DNA from: JAAYTL01 sp031460505
GTDB lineage: Bacteria > Bacillota > Clostridia > Tissierellales > Tissierellaceae
Direction of reading: 5' to 3'
DNA length: 64,000 nt
Assembly: GCA_031460505.1 (NCBI GenBank)
Contig: JAVKTT010000002.1
Coordinates: 124,001 to 188,000 of the forward strand
Shown here piece after piece: positions 52,673 through 61,273 of the stretch. The translations under genes and the position numbers were made by a program. The notes under the pieces are model-generated. The model made no database searches. It was not told the origin of the DNA and worked only from the letters and a program-made list of their open reading frames with translations. The first letter of the stretch is position 1; every line of letters begins with the position of its first letter.

Positions 52673-53224
52673 TTATTCCTCTGCTTCGTCAAATGCTTCA
52701 TCAATTCTCTTAATCATCTCTTCTAAATCAGGTAAGTCATCTAGGGTTTCAAGTGAGAATATTCTCAAGAACTCATCGGTTGTGCCATAAATAATTGGCC
52801 TACCTATTCTTTCTAGCCTTCCCAACTCTTTTACAAGATTTTTTTCAACCAATGTTTCAATTACCCTATCACTTTTCACTCCTCTAAGATTATCGATTTC
52901 TGATTTAATCACTGGCTGCCTATATGCTATAATTGCTAATGTTTCCATAGCAGCATTTGATAAACTTTTATTAGGCTTACTATGGTTTAATTTTTTTATC
53001 CATTGATAATGTTCTGCTCTAGTACTTAATTGATATGTATTATTAACCTTTACTATTTTTATTCCTCGTCTATTAAAATCAAATTCACTTATCATTTCAT
53101 CCATAAGGTAACTAACTTCATCCTTATTTAATTCAAGTATGCTAGCTAAGTCTTCAACAGACAGTGCATCACCCCAAATAAATAATAAACCTTCAATAAT
53201 AGACTTTATTTCTCTTATATCCAT
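52673..53224 (-). CDS. scpB: Segregation and condensation protein B
   Basis: Kite subunit of the SMC-ScpAB condensin. The 183 residues form two winged helices (IKSIIEGLLFIWGDALSVEDLASIL, and AMETLAIIAYRQPVIKSEIDNLRGVKSDRVIETL) and end in an acidic tail. It starts three bases after scpA. Confidence 0.96.
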   Translation of the reverse strand: MDIREIKSIIEGLLFIWGDALSVEDLASILELNKDEVSYLMDEMISEFDFNRRGIKIVKVNNTYQLSTRAEHYQWIKKLNHSKPNKSLSNAAMETLAIIAYRQPVIKSEIDNLRGVKSDRVIETLVEKNLVKELGRLERIGRPIIYGTTDEFLRIFSLETLDDLPDLEEMIKRIDEAFDEAEE

Positions 53225-53227
53225 GAA

Positions 53228-53965
53228 CTAATTCTCTCCCATGTCATTTCTAACAATTATTATGTCTGAAAAAGCTTTATCTTGTCTTACAGATATATTC
53301 TTAAATTTCATAAGTTCAAGTAATGATAAAAAATAAGCTACTATTTCATTTTTACTAGAATTAATTTTTAATAATTCACTAAAGCTTATTTTCTTTTTAA
53401 ATTCTAGTCTTTGAATAATATTTTCAGTACATTCTTCTATTGTAAACTCATCTCTACTAATCTCTTCAAAATTTAAATAATCAGTATCTAATCCTCTTCT
53501 TTCTAATATACGATTTAGTGTCTTAAATAAAGACTCAATATCTAAAGGTCCTATTTCTAATTCCTGCTCTTCAAATTGAGACAAATCCTCTTGCGGCTTA
53601 CAAAATGACTTAAGTCCTATTTCTTCATATTCTCGAAGTCGATTTGCTACCTCTTTATATTTTTTATACGCAAGTAAACGCTGTACTAATTCATCCCTCG
53701 GATCCTCTAGGGCCTCATCTTCATCAATAGGTTCAATCTTTGGAAGCAATAACTTTGATTTGATGTGAAGTAAAGTTGCTGCCATAACTAAAAAATCACT
53801 AGTTACTTCTAGATTAAACTCCTCCATTCCATAAATATAATCTAGGTATTGTTCAGTGATTAAATTAATCGGAATATCGTATATATCAATTTTTGATTTT
53901 TCTATTAGATTTAGTAAAAGGTCTAAAGGACCTTCAAAAGAATCTAAAATAATTTTATAATCCAT
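53228..53965 (-). CDS. scpA: Segregation and condensation protein A
   Basis: Kleisin subunit that bridges SMC heads in condensin. The 245-residue protein begins LDSFEGPLDLLLNLIEKSKIDIYDIP and continues EQYLDYI, MAATLLHIKSKLLLP, and a C-terminal winged helix (VAYFLSLLELMKFKNISVRQ). Followed by scpB in the same transcription unit. Confidence 0.96.
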   Translation of the reverse strand: MDYKIILDSFEGPLDLLLNLIEKSKIDIYDIPINLITEQYLDYIYGMEEFNLEVTSDFLVMAATLLHIKSKLLLPKIEPIDEDEALEDPRDELVQRLLAYKKYKEVANRLREYEEIGLKSFCKPQEDLSQFEEQELEIGPLDIESLFKTLNRILERRGLDTDYLNFEEISRDEFTIEECTENIIQRLEFKKKISFSELLKINSSKNEIVAYFLSLLELMKFKNISVRQDKAFSDIIIVRNDMGEN

Positions 53966-53979
53966 ATTATGCTCCTATA

Positions 53980-54567
53980 CTAAACCAAAATTTTCAATAA
54001 AGTATTAATGACAATATTGATTACAGGGCTTAGAATTTTATCAATCATATCTGTAAATATAAGTAAAATCAATACCAAATATAAATATCTCTCGTATTTA
54101 TAAAAATAATACTCTATTTTTTCTGGTAATAAACTTGCTACAACTTTAGACCCATCTAATGGTGGAAAAGGCAAAAGATTGAAAATACCTAACATAATAT
54201 TATACCAAAGTGTTATGAATAGCATTTCTATTGCTATGTAATTTCTTACGATGTTTGCCTTAAAAACGAGAATAATTATTATCGATATAATAAAATTTGC
54301 TGCAGGTCCTGCTATTGAAACTAATAGAGTATCCCTTTTTCTGTTTTTAAAGTTTAAGGGGTTAATAGGAACAGGCTTGGCCCATCCAAACCTAAAAATT
54401 AACATAGCAATAAACCCTACAGGGTCTATATGTTTTATTGGGTTTAAAGTCAATCTTCCTGAGTTCTTAGCTGTATTATCCCCTAATACATATGCAGCCA
54501 TTCCATGTGAAAATTCATGAAAGACTATGGCTACCAACAAACCAGGTAAATTATATAAAAAATTCAT
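53980..54567 (-). CDS. Site-2 protease family (M50) membrane peptidase
   Basis: A 195-residue polytopic membrane zinc protease. The HExxH motif is HEFSHGMAAYVLGD near residue 18, and the third ligand is in NLLPFPPLDGSK near residue 135. No PDZ domain is present. Typical of the small M50 proteins found beside scpA in Firmicutes; the substrate is unknown. The ATG at 54567 behind AAAGGAAG is chosen; the frame runs further upstream through the inverted repeat with no homology. Confidence 0.85.
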   Translation of the reverse strand: MNFLYNLPGLLVAIVFHEFSHGMAAYVLGDNTAKNSGRLTLNPIKHIDPVGFIAMLIFRFGWAKPVPINPLNFKNRKRDTLLVSIAGPAANFIISIIIILVFKANIVRNYIAIEMLFITLWYNIMLGIFNLLPFPPLDGSKVVASLLPEKIEYYFYKYERYLYLVLILLIFTDMIDKILSPVINIVINTLLKILV

Positions 54568-54620
54568 ATAAACTTCCTTTCTTGTAAAATTATTATGATT
54601 AAACCTTATATTTCTTCTAT

Positions 54621-54668
54621 TAATATTATACAACCTCGACGGGTTAAAGTCGAGGTTGTATAATATTA
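54621..54668. terminator. 20-bp perfect inverted repeat at the end of the DacF-like gene
   Basis: Twenty-base arms (54621-54640 and 54649-54668) with core CAACCTCGAC/GTCGAGGTTG flank an eight-base loop. The right arm contains the stop codon of the carboxypeptidase gene. On the minus strand the sequence continues ATAGAAG, so there is no U-tract beyond the AT-rich arm end. Termination or 3'-end stabilisation is likely. Confidence 0.7.
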
Positions 54669-55817
54669 TTTATTAAAAAGGAATTTTCCCCAAACATTTT
54701 TAAGTATCTTACCATAGGAAGCTTTATTAATCTGTGACTTGGCTAAAAGATTTACTCTATCAACTTCTTGACCATCTAATTTTACTACTAACTCACCTAC
54801 TTTTTGTCCTTGTTCAATAGGAGCATTTATATACTCCGGATAATTAATTTCTTTTTCGATATTGCCCTTATTAGCTTTAGTTAGTAATAGATAACTATCT
54901 CTCTCCAACATTAGAGGGAGAGTATCTAATTCGCCTTTTTCTATAAGTATATTAGCTACAACATCACCTTTATTTCCTATGGTTACGGATTCATAATTTG
55001 AAAAGCCATAATCTAATAATTTCATTGCCTCCGAGAACCTTAAAGATGAAGAATCAGATCCCATAACAACAGCAATTAATTGCAAATCCCCTCTCTTTGC
55101 AGATGCTGAGAGACAATATTTAGCTTCTGTAGTTGAGCCGGTCTTTATTCCATTGGCACCTTCATAATCTCTAATAAGTCTATTTGTATTCACCATTGTC
55201 TGGACACTGGTTTTGGATTTTCCAACTTCCATATCTTCCATCCAAGTTGTTAAATATGGAATTATTATATCATGCTTCATCAATTCTCTTGACATTAAGG
55301 CAATATCATAAGATGTAGAATAATGATTTTCTATAGGCAAACCACTAGAGTTACTGAAATGTGTATTCTCCATACCGAGTTTAGATGCTCTATCATTCAT
55401 TAAATCTACAAATGCTTCCTCAGAACCAGATATATGGACTGATAATGCAATTGAAGCATCATTTGCTGATCTAATCGCAATTGCTTTTAAAAGATTCTCA
55501 ACTGTTTGAACTTCACCTGCATCAAGATAAACAGATGTTCCAATTGCCTTTGATGCACTCTCGCTAATGATTACTCTATCATCTAATTTAATGTTACCAT
55601 TATCAATATATTCCAAGGCTATTAGTAGTGTCATTATCTTAGTTATACTAGCAGGTGGTAGCTTTTCGTGTTCATTATTAGCTAGAATTATTTCTCCCGA
55701 ATTAAAATCCATAAGCAGATATGATTTAGCTGTAATATCAGCATCTCCATATGCAACTACAGAATTAAAGGACAATATAATTATTAACAAAAAGAGTATT
55801 AATTTCTTCATGAACAT
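54666..55817 (-). CDS. dacF: D-alanyl-D-alanine carboxypeptidase (DacF-like)
   Basis: A 383-residue secreted low-molecular-weight penicillin-binding protein. Signal peptide at residues 3-24; SxxK in PPASITKIMTLL near 60; SxN in RSANDAS near 120; KTG in GIKTGST near 226; and a C-terminal beta domain ending in a hydrophobic stretch. It trims cell-wall or cortex stem peptides. The start is the ATG at 55817 four bases from GGAGG, or the ATG at 55811. It follows pdp in the same order as the purine/pyrimidine phosphorylase-dacF region of B. subtilis. Confidence 0.9.
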   Translation of the reverse strand: MFMKKLILFLLIIILSFNSVVAYGDADITAKSYLLMDFNSGEIILANNEHEKLPPASITKIMTLLIALEYIDNGNIKLDDRVIISESASKAIGTSVYLDAGEVQTVENLLKAIAIRSANDASIALSVHISGSEEAFVDLMNDRASKLGMENTHFSNSSGLPIENHYSTSYDIALMSRELMKHDIIIPYLTTWMEDMEVGKSKTSVQTMVNTNRLIRDYEGANGIKTGSTTEAKYCLSASAKRGDLQLIAVVMGSDSSSLRFSEAMKLLDYGFSNYESVTIGNKGDVVANILIEKGELDTLPLMLERDSYLLLTKANKGNIEKEINYPEYINAPIEQGQKVGELVVKLDGQEVDRVNLLAKSQINKASYGKILKNVWGKFLFNK

Positions 55818-55913
55818 AATACCTCCAATTTAATATTTGTAATTATATTATCCAATCTATTCATTTATATTCTATTTTATTAATCAAAGAATCATCAGAA
55901 CAATTTGATACAA

Positions 55914-57221
55914 TTAACTATGAATTTCATCTAGTATTAGAACTTGATTATTAGTATTCTTACTACCTATCCTATAGATTTCAAGAATCTTATTTCTAAC
56001 TTCTTCGCCCTTATTTAAATCATTAGTATGAATATATACTAAAGTATCTCCAATATTTACATAATCATCTACTTTCTTATTTAGTACAAGACCAGCACCC
56101 AAATCTAGCTCGCTATCTAATGTCTCTCTACCTGCACCTAATATTAACGAACACTTTCCTATTTCTTCAGCATCTATTCGTCTAACATAACCTTCAGTGG
56201 TACTCTTAACTTCTAGAACATATTTTGCAGTAGGCAATAGCTCAGTATTCTCTACCATAGAAATATCTCCATTTTGAAGTTTAACCAATTCTAAGAATTT
56301 ATCATATGCTTTACCCGAATTAATAGCATCTAATAGCATATCTCTAGCTTCTTTTTCATCCTGTGTCTTCTTAGCCATGACCAATAATTTTGAACCTAAC
56401 ACTAAACACAATTCCATTAAGTCGTCTGGTCCATATCCCCTTAGAGTTTCAATGGCTTCTTTAACTTCCAATGCATTACCTACTGCTTTTCCAAGAGGTT
56501 GATCCATATTTGTTACTACAGCGATTGTTTCACGACCATAGTTCTTACCAAGTCGAACCATTTCATTAGCTAATTCACTTGCATCTTCTAAAGTTTTCAT
56601 AAAAGCTCCACTGCCGACTTTTACATCAAGAATTATTCCGTCTGATTCAATAGCCAATTTCTTACTCATTATACTACTAGCTATTAATGATAGATTATCT
56701 ACAGTAGCTGTAACATCTCTTAAAGCATATAATTTCTTATCTGCTGGTGTAATATTAGCTGTTTGACTACTAATTGCTATACCAATAGAATTAGTGTTAT
56801 TTTCAAATGTATCCTTACTAATATCTACTTTAAAACCTTTGATAGATTCAAGCTTGTCCAGAGTACCTCCAGTATGACCTAATCCACGACCAGACATTTT
56901 AACAAAAGGCACTCCACATGCTGCGACCATAGGTCCTAAGATTAAAGTAGTACTATCACCTACGCCACCAGTTGAATGTTTATCAACCTTTATTCCATTT
57001 AAATTAGATAAATCTACAGTTTCTCCTGTGTTTATAATTGCCTTAGTTAGATATAGAGTTTCTTTTGTATTCATTTTATTAAAATAAATGGCCATCAATA
57101 GAGAAGACATTTGATAATCTGGTATATTTTCATTTGTATACTCACCTATAAAGTAGTTTATCTCTTCTTCAGATAATTCAAAGCCATCACGTTTTTTCTT
57201 AATAATGTCATACATTCTCAT
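55914..57221 (-). CDS. pdp: Pyrimidine-nucleoside phosphorylase
   Basis: Phosphorolysis of uridine, thymidine and deoxyuridine in nucleoside salvage. The 435 residues show the family signature KHSTGGVGDSTTLILGPMVAACG, SGRGLGHTGGTLDKLESI and DVKVGSGAFMK, with a C-terminal barrel. GGAGTG ribosome binding site. It follows punA by 12 bases, and together they make a nucleoside catabolism pair. Confidence 0.96.
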   Translation of the reverse strand: MRMYDIIKKKRDGFELSEEEINYFIGEYTNENIPDYQMSSLLMAIYFNKMNTKETLYLTKAIINTGETVDLSNLNGIKVDKHSTGGVGDSTTLILGPMVAACGVPFVKMSGRGLGHTGGTLDKLESIKGFKVDISKDTFENNTNSIGIAISSQTANITPADKKLYALRDVTATVDNLSLIASSIMSKKLAIESDGIILDVKVGSGAFMKTLEDASELANEMVRLGKNYGRETIAVVTNMDQPLGKAVGNALEVKEAIETLRGYGPDDLMELCLVLGSKLLVMAKKTQDEKEARDMLLDAINSGKAYDKFLELVKLQNGDISMVENTELLPTAKYVLEVKSTTEGYVRRIDAEEIGKCSLILGAGRETLDSELDLGAGLVLNKKVDDYVNIGDTLVYIHTNDLNKGEEVRNKILEIYRIGSKNTNNQVLILDEIHS

Positions 57222-57233
57222 TTATCAACACTC

Positions 57234-58052
57234 CTAAATATTCTTTAATATTTCCCTAACATATTTTTGGAATTTATCTTTAACCATTAATGATGTTTCT
57301 ACTACTTCATCATGATTTAGAGCTTTATCTAGTATGCCTGACGCCATATTTGTAATGCATGATATTCCCAATACTTTTATACCTTCGTGATTAGCTACAA
57401 TTACTTCTGGTACTGTTGACATTCCAACTGCATCTGCACCTACCATTGAAGCAAATTTTATTTCTGCAGGGGTTTCATAGGTTGGACCAGTAAACCACAT
57501 ATATACTCCCTCTTTGATATTTAGGTTTAGGTTCTTTGCAGAAAGCCTAGCAATTTCCATTAGTTCTTTATCATAGGCAAAAGTCATATCAACAAATCTA
57601 GGACCTCTAGAATCTAAATTCTTACCAATTAATGGATTAACGCCTGAATAATTAATATGATCATTTATAATCATTAGATCACCTGGTTCAAAGGACTTAT
57701 TTACACCACCAGCTGCATTTGTAACTATTAAATTCTGAATACCCAACCCAATCATTACCCTAACTGGAAATACTACATCTGATATATGATAACCCTCATA
57801 GTAGTGAAATCTTCCCTGCATAGCAACTATATCCATCCCCTCAAGTTTTCCAAATACCAATCTTCCTGCATGACCTTCAACTGTGGAAACAGGGAAGTGG
57901 GGAATATCTTCATATTTTATACTAATAGCATCTTCAATTATATCTGCTAAGCCACCTAATCCAGAGCCTAATATTATTCCTGTCTCTGGTTTATTAATTT
58001 TCTTAGACTCTAAGAAAGAAACGCTTTCATTAATTTTATCATTATAATTCAT
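57234..58052 (-). CDS. punA: Purine-nucleoside phosphorylase
   Basis: A 272-residue trimeric-type PNP: ILGSGLGGLAD (phosphate site), HFPVSTVEGHAGRLVFG, TNAAGGVNKSFEPGDLMIINDHIN and TYETPAEI (base site), and GMSTVPEVIVA. The ATG at 58052 behind AGGAGGAGAT is used in preference to the frame's earlier ATG. Order xerD-punA-pdp-dacF is similar to B. subtilis ripX-drm-pupG-pdp, here without phosphopentomutase. Confidence 0.96.
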   Translation of the reverse strand: MNYNDKINESVSFLESKKINKPETGIILGSGLGGLADIIEDAISIKYEDIPHFPVSTVEGHAGRLVFGKLEGMDIVAMQGRFHYYEGYHISDVVFPVRVMIGLGIQNLIVTNAAGGVNKSFEPGDLMIINDHINYSGVNPLIGKNLDSRGPRFVDMTFAYDKELMEIARLSAKNLNLNIKEGVYMWFTGPTYETPAEIKFASMVGADAVGMSTVPEVIVANHEGIKVLGISCITNMASGILDKALNHDEVVETSLMVKDKFQKYVREILKNI

Positions 58053-58074
58053 TTTATCTCCTCCTAATTTGCAT

Positions 58075-58914
58075 TTATTCATCAGAAATTAATAGATAGG
58101 ATTGAATAGTTGATAAATCACTATGTCCCATCATTTTTTGTAATTTAATCAAGTTAACACCATTATTTATCATATGTATAGCAAATGAATGTCGTAAAAT
58201 ATGTGGAGTTATATCTTTATCCAATCCAGTCAATTTGTTGTACTTTTTGAATATTTTCCATATACCTTGTCTAGTCAATCTTGCACCATTTAAATTTGTA
58301 AATAAAGGATCATCTGGGGAAGAGTCTGTCCGATATTTATTTAAATATTCAGTAATATTACTTAAAGCTAACTCATTTAATGGCAATACTCTATTCATAT
58401 TATCTTCTCTTAGTTTTAATAAACCGGAATATATATTTAAATCACTAATATTTAGATCTAAGACTTCAGAGACTCTAAGCCCTGCAGTGTATATTAGTAG
58501 AATCATTGCCCTATCTCTTATTCCTTTTTCAGTATTAATATTAGTTAGTGATATCAACAATTCAATCTCATCTTCGTTTAACACATTTGGAAGTTTTCGT
58601 TCAGCCTTTGGAGACTTTAAATTAAAAGTAGGATCTTCAAATACTAAATTATTATTTAAAAAGTATTGATATAGGCATCTTAAAGAGGCTAAATTTCTTG
58701 AAATTGTAGATACAGACTTACCCTTTTTTTGTAAATAAGACAAATATGTAATAATCACAGTTTTATTTGTTTGCAATAAGTTGAATTTACTATTATCGTT
58801 TAGATAATCCTTAAATTGTAATGCATCTCTTACATAAGCATCTACAGTATTCTCCGATAATTTTTTCTCTTCTTTAATATAGTTCATATACTTATCTAAT
58901 ATTAAATCTGACAT
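58075..58914 (-). CDS. xerD: Tyrosine recombinase XerD
   Basis: Resolves chromosome dimers at dif. The 279-residue protein has the core-binding domain (LDKYMNYIKEEKKLSENTVDAYVRD) and catalytic residues Arg in GLRVSEVL, HILRHSFAIHM, GHSDLSTIQSY with the nucleophilic Tyr. The C-terminus is short (LLISDE) and lacks the usual extended tail, a mild deviation. Its position between spoIIM/nudF and punA matches the ripX/xerD locus of B. subtilis. The other Xer protein in the window is at 29931. Confidence 0.9.
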   Translation of the reverse strand: MSDLILDKYMNYIKEEKKLSENTVDAYVRDALQFKDYLNDNSKFNLLQTNKTVIITYLSYLQKKGKSVSTISRNLASLRCLYQYFLNNNLVFEDPTFNLKSPKAERKLPNVLNEDEIELLISLTNINTEKGIRDRAMILLIYTAGLRVSEVLDLNISDLNIYSGLLKLREDNMNRVLPLNELALSNITEYLNKYRTDSSPDDPLFTNLNGARLTRQGIWKIFKKYNKLTGLDKDITPHILRHSFAIHMINNGVNLIKLQKMMGHSDLSTIQSYLLISDE

Positions 58915-58943
58915 TTATGTTCCCCTCTTCTTGCGAAAATTTG

Positions 58944-59576
58944 CTATACGAAAAAGTCTATTGTTAAACTTAAAAATCTAGGTGATATTAGTCCCTCAAT
59001 TATAGCTCCCAATATAATAATTAACGAATAAACTCCGACGGATAAAATGCTTTCATCTATGTTTCTATTTGGATATCTTAACCTTGGCCCTCTAAATTTT
59101 TTATTAGAAAAATTCGTCATAGACATTGCTATTGCAGCTAGCCCAATTAATCCACTTAAAATAAAAATATTCTGTGGATATATTCCACCTATAGATAATA
59201 AAAAGCCCTTTAACCCAAAATTACTTACCAGAAACCCAACCGTAAATCCTAGTGATACGCCTTTTATTAAAATTACTATAGGTACAATAAATATTCCGAT
59301 ATTAATAAAACTCATGAATATTATAAGTATAACTAAGAAAACATTTCCCAATATTGAAGATCTCATTACAGAGTGCTGTAAATCATTTAATAAAGCTATC
59401 TTATAATAGGGATTTGAGTATTTTAAAATTATAATCTTTGTCCTTAAATCAAATAAATTAATTATAAGAGATCCAATAATAATTCCTACAATCAAGACCA
59501 AAGCTAAAACAAAGTAGTATAAAAAATAATTTTGAAAATGTTTTTTTAATATTCTTAAAATCCTATTCAATAACAA
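58944..59576 (-). CDS. spoIIM: Stage II sporulation protein M
   Basis: Scaffold of the DMP (SpoIIDMP) engulfment machine in the mother cell membrane. The 210 residues contain about five hydrophobic helices and the family feature of an N-terminal cytosolic segment followed by YFVLALVLIVGIIIGSLI. TTG start behind AGGAGGAG. spoIIM beside xerD and nudF is the B. subtilis arrangement. Confidence 0.92.
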   Translation of the reverse strand: MLLNRILRILKKHFQNYFLYYFVLALVLIVGIIIGSLIINLFDLRTKIIILKYSNPYYKIALLNDLQHSVMRSSILGNVFLVILIIFMSFINIGIFIVPIVILIKGVSLGFTVGFLVSNFGLKGFLLSIGGIYPQNIFILSGLIGLAAIAMSMTNFSNKKFRGPRLRYPNRNIDESILSVGVYSLIIILGAIIEGLISPRFLSLTIDFFV

Positions 59577-59642
59577 GATTAACTCCTCCTTGTATACAAG
59601 CTTTCTAAATTCTATGCATACAAAGAGAACTTTATAACCCTA

Positions 59643-60182
59643 TTATTTTTCATGTAAATAGCGTTTTGCTATTAAAATACCTACCATTGTCTTGCTATCT
59701 ACAATTTCTCCTCTATCTAACATCTTGACTAAATCATCTAAATGAATAATGGATTTTTCAATAAACTCTCCAGCTTCAGGACAAGATTCTCCTTCTATTA
59801 AATCTTCAGCTAGGAATAGATGAATCTTTTCATTACAATATCCAGGTGTTGTGTAAAATTCAGTAATATAGGTAAGCTTTTTCGCTTCATAACCTGTTTC
59901 TTCTTTCAATTCTCTAATCGCTGTCTCTCTAGGTTCCTCATTTACTTCTAGTTTACCAGCTGGTATTTCCCATACGAAGCCTTCCACAGCTTTTCTATAT
60001 TGATTAACTAGCACTAAGCAGTTATCTTCTGTAATAGCTATAATGGCAACTCCACCAGGGTGCTCAACAATTTCTCTTTTTGAATACTTCTTATCAGGTA
60101 ATTCCACAGTATCAACTTTTAGATTTAGAATTTTTCCTTCATAAATTTTCTCAGACTTCATGGTTTTTTCTTCACAAATCAT
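59643..60182 (-). CDS. nudF: ADP-ribose pyrophosphatase (Nudix)
   Basis: A 179-residue Nudix hydrolase. The Nudix box (GKLEVNEEPRETAIRELKEE followed by TGYE) is complete; the N-terminal strands (KIYEGKILNLKVD, EHPGGVAIIAI) and a downstream EFYTTPGYCNEKIHLFLAEDL are typical for ADP-ribose pyrophosphatases. ATG at 60182 behind GGAGG. Confidence 0.93.
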   Translation of the reverse strand: MICEEKTMKSEKIYEGKILNLKVDTVELPDKKYSKREIVEHPGGVAIIAITEDNCLVLVNQYRKAVEGFVWEIPAGKLEVNEEPRETAIRELKEETGYEAKKLTYITEFYTTPGYCNEKIHLFLAEDLIEGESCPEAGEFIEKSIIHLDDLVKMLDRGEIVDSKTMVGILIAKRYLHEK

Positions 60183-60263
60183 CGAAAAGTACCTCCATCT
60201 ATATATTTTATAATAGTAAGATTATGTAAATGTCATAATCATATTATAACACATAAATAACAA

Positions 60264-60299
60264 GAGAAAAACCTTCTAAAATAAACAGAAAGTTTTTCC
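60264..60299 (-). terminator. Terminator after spo0A
   Basis: GAGAAAAACCTTCT (60264-60277) faces AGAAAGTTTTTCC (60287-60299), a 12-13 bp stem with one G-U pair. On the minus strand TTTTTCTCTTGTT follows. Confidence 0.7.
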
Positions 60300-60317
60300 C
60301 TTATATTTTACCCTTTA

Positions 60318-61127
60318 TTAAGCATAAATATTATGGCTTTCTTCTTCTAGCCTAAGTTTATCTGCAATTAATGCTATAAATTCACTATTTGTAGGTTTCC
60401 CTTTAGTATTACTTACAGTATAACCAAATAATTTGTCTAGCGTCTCTATTTTGCCCCTATTCCATGCAACCTCGATTGCATGTCTAATAGCCCTTTCAAC
60501 CCTACTAGGTGTAGTATTAAATTTTGCAGCAACAGCTGGATATAACTCTTTTGTAACTGCACCTAAATAATCCATATCGTCTATTACCATGGTTATTGCT
60601 TCTCTAATATATAAGTATCCTTTAATATGTGCTGGTATCCCAATTTCTTGGATAATCTTTGTAATCTTAGTCTCTAAATCCTTTTCCCGGTGATTATTGT
60701 TCTGCTCTTCCTTCACTATAAGAATATTATCATCTTTATTATCTATATATTCCATGCCATTGATTTGTTTTAATCTATCAATAAATACGTTAAAATCAAA
60801 TGGTTTGACCATATAATAAGATGCTCCTAGCTCAATAGCCTTTTGTGTTATAGAATCTTGACCTACTGCCGAAAGTACGACAACTTTAGGAAAATAATTA
60901 TTATTTGAATGATTCAATCTTTCTAATACTCCCAATCCATCTAAATGTGGCATTATAATGTCTAAAATTAATATATGAGGCCTCTCTTTTTCGACTAATC
61001 TTAATGCTTCCAATCCATCTTTAGCAATCCCCACGACTTCGAATTCATCTTGTGTAGATATAAATTGTGATACAATTTTACTAAATTCCCGATTATCATC
61101 AGCTATAGCCACTTTAATTTTACCCAT
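60318..61127 (-). CDS. spo0A: Sporulation master regulator Spo0A
   Basis: A 269-residue response regulator. The receiver domain has the acidic pocket ADDNREF, the phosphoacceptor Asp near residue 56 (LILDIIMPHLDG) and the conserved lysine in VKPFD. The C-terminal DNA-binding domain ends with FNTTPSRVERAIRHAIEVAWNRG and GKPTNSEFIALIADKLRLE. It is downstream of spoIVB, the universal arrangement in spore formers. A sigma-H-like promoter and a 0A box precede it. Confidence 0.99.
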   Translation of the reverse strand: MGKIKVAIADDNREFSKIVSQFISTQDEFEVVGIAKDGLEALRLVEKERPHILILDIIMPHLDGLGVLERLNHSNNNYFPKVVVLSAVGQDSITQKAIELGASYYMVKPFDFNVFIDRLKQINGMEYIDNKDDNILIVKEEQNNNHREKDLETKITKIIQEIGIPAHIKGYLYIREAITMVIDDMDYLGAVTKELYPAVAAKFNTTPSRVERAIRHAIEVAWNRGKIETLDKLFGYTVSNTKGKPTNSEFIALIADKLRLEEESHNIYA

Positions 61128-61170
61128 TTTGTTATCCCCCTATATTACAAAAATTTTCTTATACTAATTT

Positions 61171-61199
61171 TTATTCGACATAAAATTAAAAACTCCTTC
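61171..61199 (-). promoter_or_regulatory. Sigma-H-like promoter and 0A box of spo0A
   Basis: On the minus strand GAAGGAGTT (fits the sigma-H -35 RnAGGAwww apart from one base), an 11-base spacer and GTCGAATAA (fits the -10 RnnGAATww). A Spo0A box TGTCGAA (plus-strand TTCGACA at 61174-61180) overlaps the -10. This fits autoregulated, sigma-H-dependent transcription, as is known for B. subtilis spo0A. Confidence 0.7.
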
Positions 61200-61230
61200 T
61201 TTTTTTAATATATTTTAATAAAAAATTTAA

Positions 61231-61263
61231 AAAAACACTGTTGACAAAAAAATTGTCAACAGT
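61231..61263 (-). terminator. Intrinsic terminator after spoIVB
   Basis: ACTGTTGACA (61237-61246) pairs perfectly with TGTCAACAGT (61254-61263). On the minus strand GTTTTTTT follows. It separates spoIVB from spo0A. Confidence 0.9.
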
Positions 61264-61273
61264 TAGGGTAAAA

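Noticed and set aside
58235..58669. 144-codon plus-strand reading frame inside xerD
   Set aside because: Antisense to the catalytic domain of xerD and without homology signals.
59047..59406. 119-codon plus-strand reading frame inside spoIIM
   Set aside because: The hydrophobic pattern mirrors the antisense of spoIIM helices; not an independent gene.
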